51,087 bases of DNA from Myxococcales bacterium (GTDB taxonomy: Bacteria > Lernaellota > Lernaellaia > Lernaellales > Lernaellaceae), in assembly GCA_012517325.1 (NCBI GenBank), contig JAAYVF010000106.1:1-51087 (forward strand), written 5' to 3'. Below are positions 31,699 through 40,458 of the stretch, piece by piece. The notes under the pieces are model-generated. The model saw nothing but the letters and a program-made list of their open reading frames with translations, was not told the DNA's origin and did not search any database. Numbering within the stretch: position 1 is the stretch's first letter; every line of letters begins with the position of its first letter. The position numbers and the translations under genes are program-made.

Positions 31699-33009
31699 AT
31701 GCAGGCTGGCTACTCTTCCGGCGATCGGGTCGACTATATCGATTTTCTCAAAGGCGTGGCATGCATTGTCATGTTGATGTCGCACGCCATGCGGCTGCAA
31801 ATCGGCAACCCCGACCTCGTCGCCAAATACATTCTGATGTCCCAACCGCCCGCCGCGCAGGTGTTCTTCTTCGTTTCGGGCATGAACATCATCCTGGTGC
31901 TCGAACGCTACCGGAACCGGCCCAATTTCAACCTGACCGCCTATTACCTCTGGGGCGCCGTGCTGCTGTTCTTCATGGGGTACCTGTACAATCTGGCGCG
32001 GATGTCGCTGGGCACGTGGCAGATCTTTCAAGGCATCGCCGCCTCCACCGCGGTGGCGTTTCTGCTGCTGAAAACCCGGCTTTCTAATCTTTCACTGGTT
32101 CTGTTGTCGATTCTCTTTTACCTGATCTACTTCCAGTTCCGGCTGACGGTCGAACCGGTGCTGGCGTGGTACCGTTATTCGTTGCCGGTGGGGGCCGCGC
32201 CGCAGCATCCGGAATCGCTGTTGGCCGTGCGGACCCTGCTGACCGGCATCAAGCCGGTGCCGAAAATGCTGTTCACGAATTTCGGCTTGTTGCCCTGGCT
32301 GAGTTACGTGTTGCTCGGCGGCGCGGCGTTTCGTTCGGTGCGCACGAGTCCGGCGCGGGCTCGGGCCTGGGGCATCGGCTTCGCCATTACCTTCGTCCTC
32401 GGCCTGGCGGCGATCTACCTGCCGCTGGGTATCGAGTGGGGCTTGTGGTTCGTGGACGACACAACCGACGTCTTCTTCCGCCACGTGCCCTACCACGCAC
32501 TGACCGCGACCGGCGCGGCCGGGTTGTTGTGGCTGGCCTGCCATCGCTGGTATCGCGGCGCGGCGGCTATTCAAAACCCCTGGCGGCGCGGGGTGGCGGG
32601 CTATCTGGAATATCTCGGACGCTTTTCGTTCGCCTTTTTCTGCTATCACTGGATCGGCCTGATCGCCCTGACCGCAAGCTGGTCCTGGATGGCCAAGCAG
32701 GGTTGGGTGCCGGCGGCGATGAACATCCACCTGCGGTGGATCCTGACTTTCGTGATCGTCCTGCCGCTGTTGATGCCGGTGGCCTGGATGAACATTCACT
32801 GGTCGCGACGCCCGCACTCGCTGGGCGAACAGTTACTGTTCATCGTCCTGACGCTGGTCGGTTGGTTTACCCTGCACCAACTCGGCGAACATCACCTGGC
32901 CACAATCGTCATCTTTTTCGGCTGCACCGCCATGGCCTTCGCCTATCCGACCTGGCGCGGCCGCTTGAAGGTCCTTTACACGCGCCGGCTGCCCGCGCCC
33001 GCCCAATGA
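31699..33009 (+). CDS. Multi-pass membrane acyltransferase-like protein (HGSNAT/DUF1624 or acyltransferase-3 type), copy 1
   Basis: The start at 31699 has AAGGAG at 6 bases (436 residues). The N-terminus RVDYIDFLKGVACIVMLMSH is the signature of membrane acyltransferases, where the first helix carries D.LKG and a conserved His. About ten to eleven membrane spans follow. The loop VFFFVSGMNIILVLERYR recurs in the next gene. Members move acetyl or other acyl groups across the membrane to sugars. The exact acceptor is unknown, but neighbours rfbD and the sulfatase-fold enzyme suggest cell-surface glycan or lipid work. Confidence 0.8.
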   Translation: MQAGYSSGDRVDYIDFLKGVACIVMLMSHAMRLQIGNPDLVAKYILMSQPPAAQVFFFVSGMNIILVLERYRNRPNFNLTAYYLWGAVLLFFMGYLYNLARMSLGTWQIFQGIAASTAVAFLLLKTRLSNLSLVLLSILFYLIYFQFRLTVEPVLAWYRYSLPVGAAPQHPESLLAVRTLLTGIKPVPKMLFTNFGLLPWLSYVLLGGAAFRSVRTSPARARAWGIGFAITFVLGLAAIYLPLGIEWGLWFVDDTTDVFFRHVPYHALTATGAAGLLWLACHRWYRGAAAIQNPWRRGVAGYLEYLGRFSFAFFCYHWIGLIALTASWSWMAKQGWVPAAMNIHLRWILTFVIVLPLLMPVAWMNIHWSRRPHSLGEQLLFIVLTLVGWFTLHQLGEHHLATIVIFFGCTAMAFAYPTWRGRLKVLYTRRLPAPAQ

Positions 33010-33115
33010 AGTCAATGTGAAATGCCGACCGTGGAATGCGGAATGATGTCTCGCTTGTCGCGTTGCCGCCCGATCGTTAGACTTCGACCGGGGAGATCAA
33101 AAAGGACCGGAAAAA

Positions 33116-34405
33116 ATGACGCCGCGCGCGGATGACCGGATCGGTTACATCGACCTGCTCAAGGGCCTGGCGTGCCTGATCATTTTGTACGTCCATGCGG
33201 TGACGCCGCGCGTCGATCTGATGAAACTGCCCGATCTGGCGGTTTTCACCCTGCTGTTTTTTTCGGCCGGCCTGTTCTTTTTCGCCTCCGGAATGAACAT
33301 CGTCAATTTTCTGAATCGCCATCGCGATGACCCGCCGCGGCAAGTGGGCCGCTTTTTCCTGGCGGCCGCGGCCATGCTCTTCGGGCTGAGCATCTGCTAT
33401 TCGGTCAACCATTCAAGCCTGCGGTTACCGCAAATTTTCCAGGGCATCGCCCTGTGCACCGCGGTCACGTTTCTCCTGCTGCGCACGCGCCTGCCCAACT
33501 GGGCGTTGATTCTCGTCGCCCTCGCGCTGTATGCCTTATGGTTGCCTTACTGGGTCCGGGTCGAGCCGCTGGTGGCGCCATTGCGGTCGCTGAGCTTCAA
33601 CGAGGAAGTGCGGCTTTTTCTGCCGTGGGCGAACGGGCGCGGGCCGTTCGAACGATTTTTCCTGCTGCATTTTTCCCTCCTGCCCTGGGTCAGCTACACG
33701 CTGGCCGGCGCCGCAACCTATCGCAGCATCCGTCAAAACCCGGCGGCGGCCGATCGCTGGTGGTTGTTTTATGCCTTGTTGCCGTTGGTCGGGCTGCTGA
33801 GCTATCTGTTTTTACCCTGGCGACAGCCGCTGTTTTTGCGCAGCTATCCCGACATGATTCTGCGCAACTACCCGCTGCCGTTTTTCGTCTGGCTCGGCCT
33901 GACCGGCCTGGCTTTGCTGACCGCGGCGCGGTGGTACGCCGGCGGCGAGGAAATCCGCTCGGCGATCGGCCGGCGGCTCGTCGGTTATCTGGAATTTCTC
34001 GGCCGCGAGTCCTTTCTCTTTCTCGTCTGGCACTGGTTCGTGCTGACCGTCCTGTCGCTTTTCCTGGCCGTTCTGTTGCGCAACCCGGGATACGCCGCCT
34101 CGCGCTGGTCGATCTATTTCCCCTGGTTCGTGACCACCGTCGTCGTCGTCGCGACCATGCCGTGGGCTCAGCGGCTGGGCGATCGCTGGCGGCGGCATCG
34201 GCATTTCGTTCTGGAAGCCTCGCTGGTTCTCGCGTTGGGAACCACCCCGGGCCTGATCTCCTTCGCGTTACGCGGCACGGTCCGGTTGCCCGCCATCTTT
34301 TCTTCCTTCGCCGCGTGTCTGGCGTTCGCCTATTTGTATCCGGTATTGCGCGAAAAACTGCGCCGGCGACTCCGGCAATCGGTTGACCGGCAACCCCCGG
34401 CTTGA
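33116..34405 (+). CDS. Multi-pass membrane acyltransferase-like protein, copy 2
   Basis: The 429-residue paralogue of the preceding gene shares the same landmarks in the same order: RIGYIDLLKGLACLIILYVH, FFASGMNIVNFLNRHR, RLPQIFQGIALCTAVTFLLL, LLPWVSYTLAGAATYRSIRQ and GYLEFLGRESFLFLVWHW. It has ten to eleven membrane spans. The shared motifs point to tandem duplication, with the loops diverged. The 106-base gap between the copies shows no terminator. Confidence 0.8.
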   Translation: MTPRADDRIGYIDLLKGLACLIILYVHAVTPRVDLMKLPDLAVFTLLFFSAGLFFFASGMNIVNFLNRHRDDPPRQVGRFFLAAAAMLFGLSICYSVNHSSLRLPQIFQGIALCTAVTFLLLRTRLPNWALILVALALYALWLPYWVRVEPLVAPLRSLSFNEEVRLFLPWANGRGPFERFFLLHFSLLPWVSYTLAGAATYRSIRQNPAAADRWWLFYALLPLVGLLSYLFLPWRQPLFLRSYPDMILRNYPLPFFVWLGLTGLALLTAARWYAGGEEIRSAIGRRLVGYLEFLGRESFLFLVWHWFVLTVLSLFLAVLLRNPGYAASRWSIYFPWFVTTVVVVATMPWAQRLGDRWRRHRHFVLEASLVLALGTTPGLISFALRGTVRLPAIFSSFAACLAFAYLYPVLREKLRRRLRQSVDRQPPA

Positions 34406-34435
34406 TACCTTGCCGACACTTGCGGGGGCGCCGGA

Positions 34436-35866
34436 ATGAAGAAAGTCTTATTAATCGTCGCCATGCTGCTGACGGTCATCGCCCTGGCCGCCGCCGGCGC
34501 CGTTTATTGGTCGCAACGCCAGGCCGCCGGCCCGCCGGCCGACGACCGGCACCCCAATATCCTGATGGTCAGCATCGACACGTTGCGGGCCGATCACGTC
34601 GGCGCCTACGGTTACCCGAAACCGACGACGCCGCACCTCGACCAAATGGCGGCCGAAGGGGCGCGATTCGCGCGGGCCATTTCGAATTGTCCCTGGACCC
34701 TGCCCAGCCACATCACCATGTTCACCGGCCAGGAAGTCGGGGTGCACGGCGTCCGCACCACCAACAGCGCCCTGTCGCCGTCGGCGCTGACCATCGCGAA
34801 GCTGCTGAAGACCAGCGGCTACCGGACCATGGGCATCGGCAGCGCGCCGTACCTCAAGGCGATTTACGGCAATGCGGTCGGTTTCGACTCGTGGGACGAC
34901 GAACTGGCCCAGGTCAGTTACAAAAACAGCCACGAAGCGGTCACCGCGGAAAAAGCGGTCGACAAGGCGTTGCATGACATCAAGGCGAACAAGGACCGGC
35001 GCTGGTTCGTCTTCCTGCATCTCTGGGACGTTCACTACGATTACGTGCCGCCGCCGCCCTACAACAAAAAATTCGTCGATCCGAGCTATTCCGGTTCGTT
35101 CCCGATGCACAACTGGGAAAAGAATCGCGCCTTCCACGTCGGCATGGACCCGGCGGATTTCGCCTATACCCTCGCGCAGTACGACGGCGAGATCGCCTGG
35201 GTCGACAGCCAATTGGGGCGGTTGCTCGGTCGCCTGCGGGAATGGGGTCTGGATCAACGCACGATCGTCCTGGTCACCGCGGACCACGGCGAGGAGTTTC
35301 TGGAACACGGGCAAAAAGGGCACGGCCACAGCTTGTACGACGAGCTGATCCGCGTTCCCTTGATCGTCAAAGGGCCGCGGATCCCGGCCGGCCGGGTCGT
35401 GGAATGCCCCGTCAGCCTGGTCGATCTGCTGCCGACGATCGCGGAATTGGGCGGTGTGAAAAAGTCCCCCTACGACGGGCCGGGCCGTAGCGTGCTGCCC
35501 CTGTTGGGACAACCCGACGCCTGCGACGCGCAGCGGAACCTGTTCGCCGAAACCAACATGTCGAACCTCGACAAACTCCACAATTACAAGCGCGGCTTCG
35601 AAATGATGCTGGAAAAGGGAACGGTCAAATTCCACAACCGCGTCACCGATCCGTTGCGCGAACTTTTGTTCGACGTCGCCAGCGACCCGGGCGAGCTCAA
35701 CGACCTGCTTGCGGTGGAGCCGGAGCAAGGCGAGGCCTTCAAGACCGAGATGGGCCGCTACCATCACCGCAACAACAATCTGCGGCAGAAAATGCGGCTG
35801 TTGAGCAAGATCCAGATCGACGGCAAGACCCAACAGCAATTGAAAGACCTCGGGTATATCCAATAA
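34436..35866 (+). CDS. Sulfatase-fold (alkaline phosphatase superfamily) enzyme with Thr in the nucleophile position
   Basis: The 476-residue protein has an N-terminal membrane anchor or signal (VLLIVAMLLTVIALAAAGAV). The sulfatase fold then shows NILMVSIDTLRADH (metal Asp), LWDVHYDYVPP and VTADHGEEFLEHGQKGHGH (metal ligands). The usual sulfatase signature C/SxPxR, whose first residue becomes formylglycine, aligns with T88-L-P-S-H. So there is no formylglycine site, although Cys85 lies three residues earlier. Thr is the nucleophile in phosphotransferases such as lipoteichoic acid synthase and phosphoethanolamine transferases. I therefore favour a phospho-ester-acting enzyme over a sulfatase; the substrate is unknown. 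Confidence 0.85.
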   Translation: MKKVLLIVAMLLTVIALAAAGAVYWSQRQAAGPPADDRHPNILMVSIDTLRADHVGAYGYPKPTTPHLDQMAAEGARFARAISNCPWTLPSHITMFTGQEVGVHGVRTTNSALSPSALTIAKLLKTSGYRTMGIGSAPYLKAIYGNAVGFDSWDDELAQVSYKNSHEAVTAEKAVDKALHDIKANKDRRWFVFLHLWDVHYDYVPPPPYNKKFVDPSYSGSFPMHNWEKNRAFHVGMDPADFAYTLAQYDGEIAWVDSQLGRLLGRLREWGLDQRTIVLVTADHGEEFLEHGQKGHGHSLYDELIRVPLIVKGPRIPAGRVVECPVSLVDLLPTIAELGGVKKSPYDGPGRSVLPLLGQPDACDAQRNLFAETNMSNLDKLHNYKRGFEMMLEKGTVKFHNRVTDPLRELLFDVASDPGELNDLLAVEPEQGEAFKTEMGRYHHRNNNLRQKMRLLSKIQIDGKTQQQLKDLGYIQ

Positions 35867-35875
35867 GGCACCACC

Positions 35876-36628
35876 GTGGCTTTGGCGCGTGACACCTCCC
35901 TGCTGGACGAATTGGCCGCCGATGCGGCGGAGGGCCTGACGCGCTACCGGATGTGCGGGCCGGGCGCCCGGGTGGGCGTGGCGTTGAGCGGCGGAATGGA
36001 TTCGTGGTCCTTGTTGGCTTTACTGGACCACTTGCGCCGGACCGATCGCTTCCCCTATCCCCTGACCGCGCTCCACATCGACCTGGGCTATCCGGGCGCG
36101 GCGCGCCGCCTGCAAACCCTGACCGCAGGCTGCCATCGGGCGGAGATTCCGTTGATCGTCCGGCATACCGCCATCGGCCCCGAATCGCTGGCCGCCGAAA
36201 AAGTCCGGCCGTGCTTTCTGTGCGCTCGTCGAAGGCGGCAGGCGCTATACGAAATCGCGGCGCGCGAAAATCTGACTCACCTGGCCACCGGCCACCATCG
36301 CGACGATGTCCTGGCGTCCTTTTTCATGAACCTGATCGAAAACCGGGAATTGAGCACTCTCCTGCCGCGTCAGGAAGCGTTTCAAGGGCGTTTCCAGTTG
36401 ATCCGCCCGCTCTACCTCGTGCCCAAGAAAAGGCTGATCAAACTGCAGCGCCAACAAAATTTCCCTGTTTTTTCATCGGGATGTCCCGTCGACGGCCAGA
36501 CCCGGCGACGCGCCGCCGAGGAACTCGTGGTCGAGATCGAACGCCGTTTCCCCGGTTCGAGCGAGGCGATTTTTCAAGCGTTGCATCGGCCGAAAACCGA
36601 TTTCCTGCCGGTTCGCGATCCTTCCTGA
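35876..36628 (+). CDS. TtcA-like PP-loop ATPase (tRNA thiolation family)
   Basis: The start is GTG 35876, nine bases after the sulfatase-fold gene, and the product has 250 residues. The PP-loop is VALSGGMDSWSLL, which binds ATP for adenylation. CFLC at about residue 105 supplies two of the Cys that coordinate an iron-sulfur cluster in TtcA, and a third candidate is in FSSGCPVDGQ. ATGHHRDDVLASFFMNL is the TtcA/TilS family signature. The likely reaction is 2-thiolation of cytidine 32 in tRNA. The linkage to a sulfatase-fold gene has no obvious metabolic reason. Confidence 0.85.
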   Translation: MALARDTSLLDELAADAAEGLTRYRMCGPGARVGVALSGGMDSWSLLALLDHLRRTDRFPYPLTALHIDLGYPGAARRLQTLTAGCHRAEIPLIVRHTAIGPESLAAEKVRPCFLCARRRRQALYEIAARENLTHLATGHHRDDVLASFFMNLIENRELSTLLPRQEAFQGRFQLIRPLYLVPKKRLIKLQRQQNFPVFSSGCPVDGQTRRRAAEELVVEIERRFPGSSEAIFQALHRPKTDFLPVRDPS

Positions 36629-36719
36629 CCGGTTTCCTTTTCCCAACCATCTATTGGCATGCGCCCTAAGAAGTGGATATGTTATATTCACGCACGCGGG
36701 ATAAGGGAGACGGGAACCT

Positions 36720-38720
36720 ATGGGCGAGGACAACCATTCGCGTAAGAATGAGTCTAACTCCTGGTTTCGGGCGTTGTTCGACGCGCAACCGGATTGCATT
36801 TTCCAGATGGACGAGCGCGGCGTCATCCTCGATGTCAATTCCTCGGCCTGCCAGCTTTTGGAGTATTCCCATAGGGAATTGGTTGGCGCCAACCTGGCCT
36901 TGATCGTACCCCGCGAAAACCTGGCCGACAGTTACGAAAAAATCGCCCTTCTCCGGCAAGGCGGACAGATCGAACCCTATCGCAAATCGTTGCGCACGCG
37001 CGACGGCCGGTTGATCCCGTTTGAAATCCGCCTCACCACCACGACCGACGAAAGCGGCCGGCTGATCATTCAAAGCACGGCTCGCGATCTGCGGGAACAG
37101 ATGGAAACGCAACGGCGCCTGGAGACCAACGAGCAATTCGTCCAGACGCTGATGCAATCGACCCTCGATATCATCCTGGTCAAGGACGCCGACGGCCGCC
37201 TGATCATGGTCAATCAGGCCTTTCTGGATTTGACGGAACGGCAACTCGAGGAATTGCTCGGCAACACCGAACTGGATTTGTTCAACAACGATCAAAGCCA
37301 ATGGATCATGGAAGAAGACCGCGAAGTCTTGCTGCACGGCAAAACGATGCGGGCGGAAAACCAATTCACGCTGCATAACGGCAAGACGCTGATCATCGAC
37401 TACACCAAGGCGCCGATTCGCGACAAGCAAGGGCATATCATCGGCCTGTTGGCGGTCGGCCGCGACATCACGGCGGAACGATCCATCGCCCAGCAGTTGA
37501 TCCAAGCCCAAAAAATGGAAGCGGTCGGCACGATGGCCGGTGAGATCGCGAACGATTTCAATAAATTTCTGACGAGCATCCAGGACAATCTGACCCTGGC
37601 CGAAAAAAACGCCCAACAGGGTGAATCGGCCCTGCCGCAAATCGAAACGGCGCTCGACGCCGTTAGAACCACCGTGGAACTGACCAACCGCCTGTTGAAT
37701 CTGTCGCGCGCCCAACCGAGTGATTTCACGCGCGTCAACCTGGCGGAAGTAGTCAACGAAATCGTCGGCCTGCTGCGTTCGACGCTGGATCGAAAAGTGC
37801 GAATCTCCGCGACGTTGGATCCGAATCTCTGGCCGGTTCATGCCGACCGGAGTCAGATCTACCAGACCTTGATGAATCTCTGCCTGAACGCCCGCGACGC
37901 CTTGGAAGAGCGATCAGCCTTAGCGGAAAGGGCATCGTACTCGCCGTGGATCGAAATCGCCGTGGAAAACGTCTCCATCCGGCAAGGTTGGGCGAACGAA
38001 TCGCCACGCGGCAAACCGGGCGATTACGTGCGTATCACCGTCTCGGACAACGGCATCGGGATCGACCCGGCGATCACGGAACGGGTATTCGAGCCGTTTT
38101 TCAGCACCAAAACCCGCGAAAACAGCTCCGGATTGGGATTGTCGATGGTCTACGCGATCGTCACCAATCACCACGGTTGGGTAACGGTGGAAAGCGAGCC
38201 GGGCATGGGCTCGGATTTCATCGTGTATTTCCCGCGCGACGAATCGGTAATCGCCAAGGCCGATCCCGCCTTTACCAATCGGCCGACCACCCGGCGTTTC
38301 CAGAAGGTTCTGGTGATCGACGATGAAATCATGGTGCGCGGCGTCATCAAGAGCGTCTTGCTGGAAAACGGCTTCCAGGTCTTCACCGCCGAAAACGGCG
38401 CCAAGGGCTGGGAGACACTACAACGATATAAGGATGAGTTGAATTTGATCATTCTCGACCTGATCATGCCCGAAATGTCGGGCAAGCATTTCGTCGAGAT
38501 GATGCAAAAAGCCGGGCATCGGATTCCGGTGCTCGTCTGCACCGGTTATCCCGGCGACATGGTCATCGACGACTTGCGTTCCCTGGGCGTGACGGAATAC
38601 CTGGGCAAGCCCTTTGCGCCGGTTCAATTATTGGATAAAGTACGGCAAATCCTGAAGCTAAATCCGCCGCCCGCGACGGTCGATTTTTCCTCGGCGGCGG
38701 AAGGAGGAGCGGCGATATGA
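36720..38720 (+). CDS. Hybrid sensor kinase (PAS-PAS-HisKA-HATPase-REC) with His-to-Asn change in the H-box
   Basis: The 666-residue protein has no membrane segments. Two PAS domains span about 15-125 and 138-255 (FQMDERGVILDVN, LVKDADGRLIMVNQ). The HisKA helix reads AVGTMAGEIANDFNKFLT, where the family has GGIAHDFNN. The phospho-acceptor His is replaced by Asn278 (codon AAC at 37551). The ATPase domain is intact: N-box NLCLNARDAL, G1 DNGIGIDP, F-box FEPFFSTK, G2 GLGLSMVYAIV. The C-terminal receiver has DD near its start, Asp580 in ILDLIMPEMSG and the KPF Lys. ATP binding should persist, but His autophosphorylation should not. The stop overlaps the next start (ATGA). Confidence 0.92.
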   Translation: MGEDNHSRKNESNSWFRALFDAQPDCIFQMDERGVILDVNSSACQLLEYSHRELVGANLALIVPRENLADSYEKIALLRQGGQIEPYRKSLRTRDGRLIPFEIRLTTTTDESGRLIIQSTARDLREQMETQRRLETNEQFVQTLMQSTLDIILVKDADGRLIMVNQAFLDLTERQLEELLGNTELDLFNNDQSQWIMEEDREVLLHGKTMRAENQFTLHNGKTLIIDYTKAPIRDKQGHIIGLLAVGRDITAERSIAQQLIQAQKMEAVGTMAGEIANDFNKFLTSIQDNLTLAEKNAQQGESALPQIETALDAVRTTVELTNRLLNLSRAQPSDFTRVNLAEVVNEIVGLLRSTLDRKVRISATLDPNLWPVHADRSQIYQTLMNLCLNARDALEERSALAERASYSPWIEIAVENVSIRQGWANESPRGKPGDYVRITVSDNGIGIDPAITERVFEPFFSTKTRENSSGLGLSMVYAIVTNHHGWVTVESEPGMGSDFIVYFPRDESVIAKADPAFTNRPTTRRFQKVLVIDDEIMVRGVIKSVLLENGFQVFTAENGAKGWETLQRYKDELNLIILDLIMPEMSGKHFVEMMQKAGHRIPVLVCTGYPGDMVIDDLRSLGVTEYLGKPFAPVQLLDKVRQILKLNPPPATVDFSSAAEGGAAI

Positions 38721-38977
38721 GTCTGTTGGGATGGATCATCCTGGGTGGATTGGCCGGCGCGTTGGCCTCGCATCTTTCCGGCCGCGATCAGGGCTGCCTG
38801 ATGAACGTCATTCTCGGGATCATCGGCGCGTTGGTCGGCGGCTTCGTTTTTTCCTTTCTCGGCGGTTCGGGCGTGACCGGCTGCAATTTCTGGAGCCTGG
38901 CGGTGGCGACCGTCGGCGCGTTGATCGTTCTGGCCATCGGCCGGGCGTTCGGCGGCGGCGACCGGTACCATCGTTAA
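38717..38977 (+). CDS. GlsB/YeaQ/YmgE-family (transglycosylase-associated) membrane protein
   Basis: The 86-residue protein has three hydrophobic helices, with GWIILGGLAGALAS at the start and the conserved GCLMNVILGIIGALVGGF. This is the typical layout of the small stress-associated GlsB/YeaQ family, whose molecular role is unclear. GGAGGAG precedes the ATG, which overlaps the kinase stop by 4 bases, so the two are translationally coupled. Confidence 0.9.
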   Translation: MSLLGWIILGGLAGALASHLSGRDQGCLMNVILGIIGALVGGFVFSFLGGSGVTGCNFWSLAVATVGALIVLAIGRAFGGGDRYHR

Positions 38978-39038
38978 GATATTTTGGGCGTTCAGGAACT
39001 GCTTGCAAGGCGCCGGTGATTCCCTTATCCTTCGCGCG

Positions 39039-39569
39039 ATGATCGACCATACCATCATATATCGTCCGGCTCGGCCCGTGGACGCCGACCAGATTCACCG
39101 GCTATTGACCGTCATGGCCGAGGAGGAAGGCGCCTTGCTGCTGGCGCCGGACGAAATCAGCCCGGAGGATATCCGGGATCGCATCCGCAACGCCACGAAC
39201 CGCCGCAACCGGTTCTTCCACGTCGCCACCAAGGATGAGATCGTGCTGGGAATGGTCGCCCTCGAATCGGGCCCCTACCGGTCGATGGGGCACGTCCGCT
39301 TCATGAACCTCGCCGTCGATCCGCACCACCGCCGGAAGGGGATCGGCCGCGAACTGACGCGGGTGGCCATGGAATGGGCCTATCAAACGCCGAGCGTCGC
39401 GAAAATCGAAATCCAATTGCGCGAAGCCAACACCGCCGCCTTCAAATTGATGCAATCCTTCGGCTTTATCCTGGAAGGCCGCCTGAAGAAACACGGCCGC
39501 ACTCCCAGCGGCAAGGACATCAACGAACTGATCCTGGCCTTGTTCGTGGATGAGCGCCAAAACTCCTGA
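39039..39569 (+). CDS. GNAT-family N-acetyltransferase
   Basis: The start at 39039 gives 176 residues beginning MIDHTIIYRPARPVDADQIH; TTG 39003 is possible but would add non-conserved residues. The acetyl-CoA-binding motif A is clear (FMNLAVDPHHRRKGIGREL), followed by FKLMQSFGFILEGRLKK as in ribosomal-protein or amino-acid acetyltransferases. The substrate is unknown. The C-terminal end overlaps the endonuclease IV gene by 20 bases. Confidence 0.9.
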   Translation: MIDHTIIYRPARPVDADQIHRLLTVMAEEEGALLLAPDEISPEDIRDRIRNATNRRNRFFHVATKDEIVLGMVALESGPYRSMGHVRFMNLAVDPHHRRKGIGRELTRVAMEWAYQTPSVAKIEIQLREANTAAFKLMQSFGFILEGRLKKHGRTPSGKDINELILALFVDERQNS

Positions 39570-40458
39570 TCGAAAATCCGCACCGCGGCCGGCGAAACGT
39601 TATTCCGGTCCCGCCGGACCTTTGGGTTTTCACGTCGGCATCGCCGGCGGCCTGGACCTGGCGCCCGAACGAGCCCACCGCCTCGGCGCCCGGGCGATGC
39701 AACTGTTCACCCGCAGTCCACGCTCCTGGCAGGCGCCGCCCCTGAACGGCGAAACGGCCGTCGCCTTCCGCCAGGAAACGCTCGCGCACGGACTGTTGCC
39801 GGTGGCGCACGCCATCTACCTGATCAACCTGGCCAGCCCCGACGAGGAACTGCGCGCCCGGAGCGTGGCGGCGTTCAGCGACGAAATCGAACGGTGCGCG
39901 CGGCTGGGCATCGACCGGGTGGTGATCCACCCGGGTTCGCACGGCCTGCTGACCCGGGCGCAGGGCTTGCGGCAGGCGTTGCGCTCCTTGAAGGAATGCA
40001 CCCGGCGGACGCGCACCGCCGCGGTGACGATCCTGCTGGAGACCACCAGCGGCGCGGGACGCCAACTGGGAGGCGAACTGGCCGACCTGGCCTGGATGAT
40101 CGATCATCACCCCGAGCCCGAGCGCCTTGGCGTCTGTTTCGACAGTTGCCACCTGTTCGCGGCCGGCCGGGCGCTGCACGAACCCGACGGCCTGGACCGG
40201 CTGCTCGCCGAAACCGAAAAGACCATCGGCCTTGGCAAGCTGGGTTGCTGGCACCTGAACGACAGCCTGGGCGACTGGAACAGCCATCGTGACCGCCACG
40301 CCCGGATCGGGCGCGGCAAGCTGGGGCGTGATTTCTTTCGGCGATTGTTGGCGGACGAACGGCTTTTCGGCGTTCCGAAAATCCTGGAAGTGCCCGGTGG
40401 CGACGAGGCGTTCGCCGCGGATTTGCGGCTATTGGCGCGCCTGGCGCCGCGCGGATGA
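39550..40458 (+). CDS. nfo: Endonuclease IV (AP endonuclease)
   Basis: The 302-residue protein is a TIM-barrel AP endonuclease. Metal-binding and family motifs appear in order: GFHVGIAGG, VIHPGSH, ILLETTSGAG, CFDSCHLFAAG, CWHLNDS and RHARIGRG, with a late Glu in KILEVPGG. It incises abasic sites in base-excision repair. About 23 N-terminal residues (Arg/Lys/Pro-rich) precede the fold. It overlaps the GNAT gene upstream and converges with recN, sharing 30 bases at the 3' ends. Confidence 0.94.
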   Translation: MSAKTPDRKSAPRPAKRYSGPAGPLGFHVGIAGGLDLAPERAHRLGARAMQLFTRSPRSWQAPPLNGETAVAFRQETLAHGLLPVAHAIYLINLASPDEELRARSVAAFSDEIERCARLGIDRVVIHPGSHGLLTRAQGLRQALRSLKECTRRTRTAAVTILLETTSGAGRQLGGELADLAWMIDHHPEPERLGVCFDSCHLFAAGRALHEPDGLDRLLAETEKTIGLGKLGCWHLNDSLGDWNSHRDRHARIGRGKLGRDFFRRLLADERLFGVPKILEVPGGDEAFAADLRLLARLAPRG

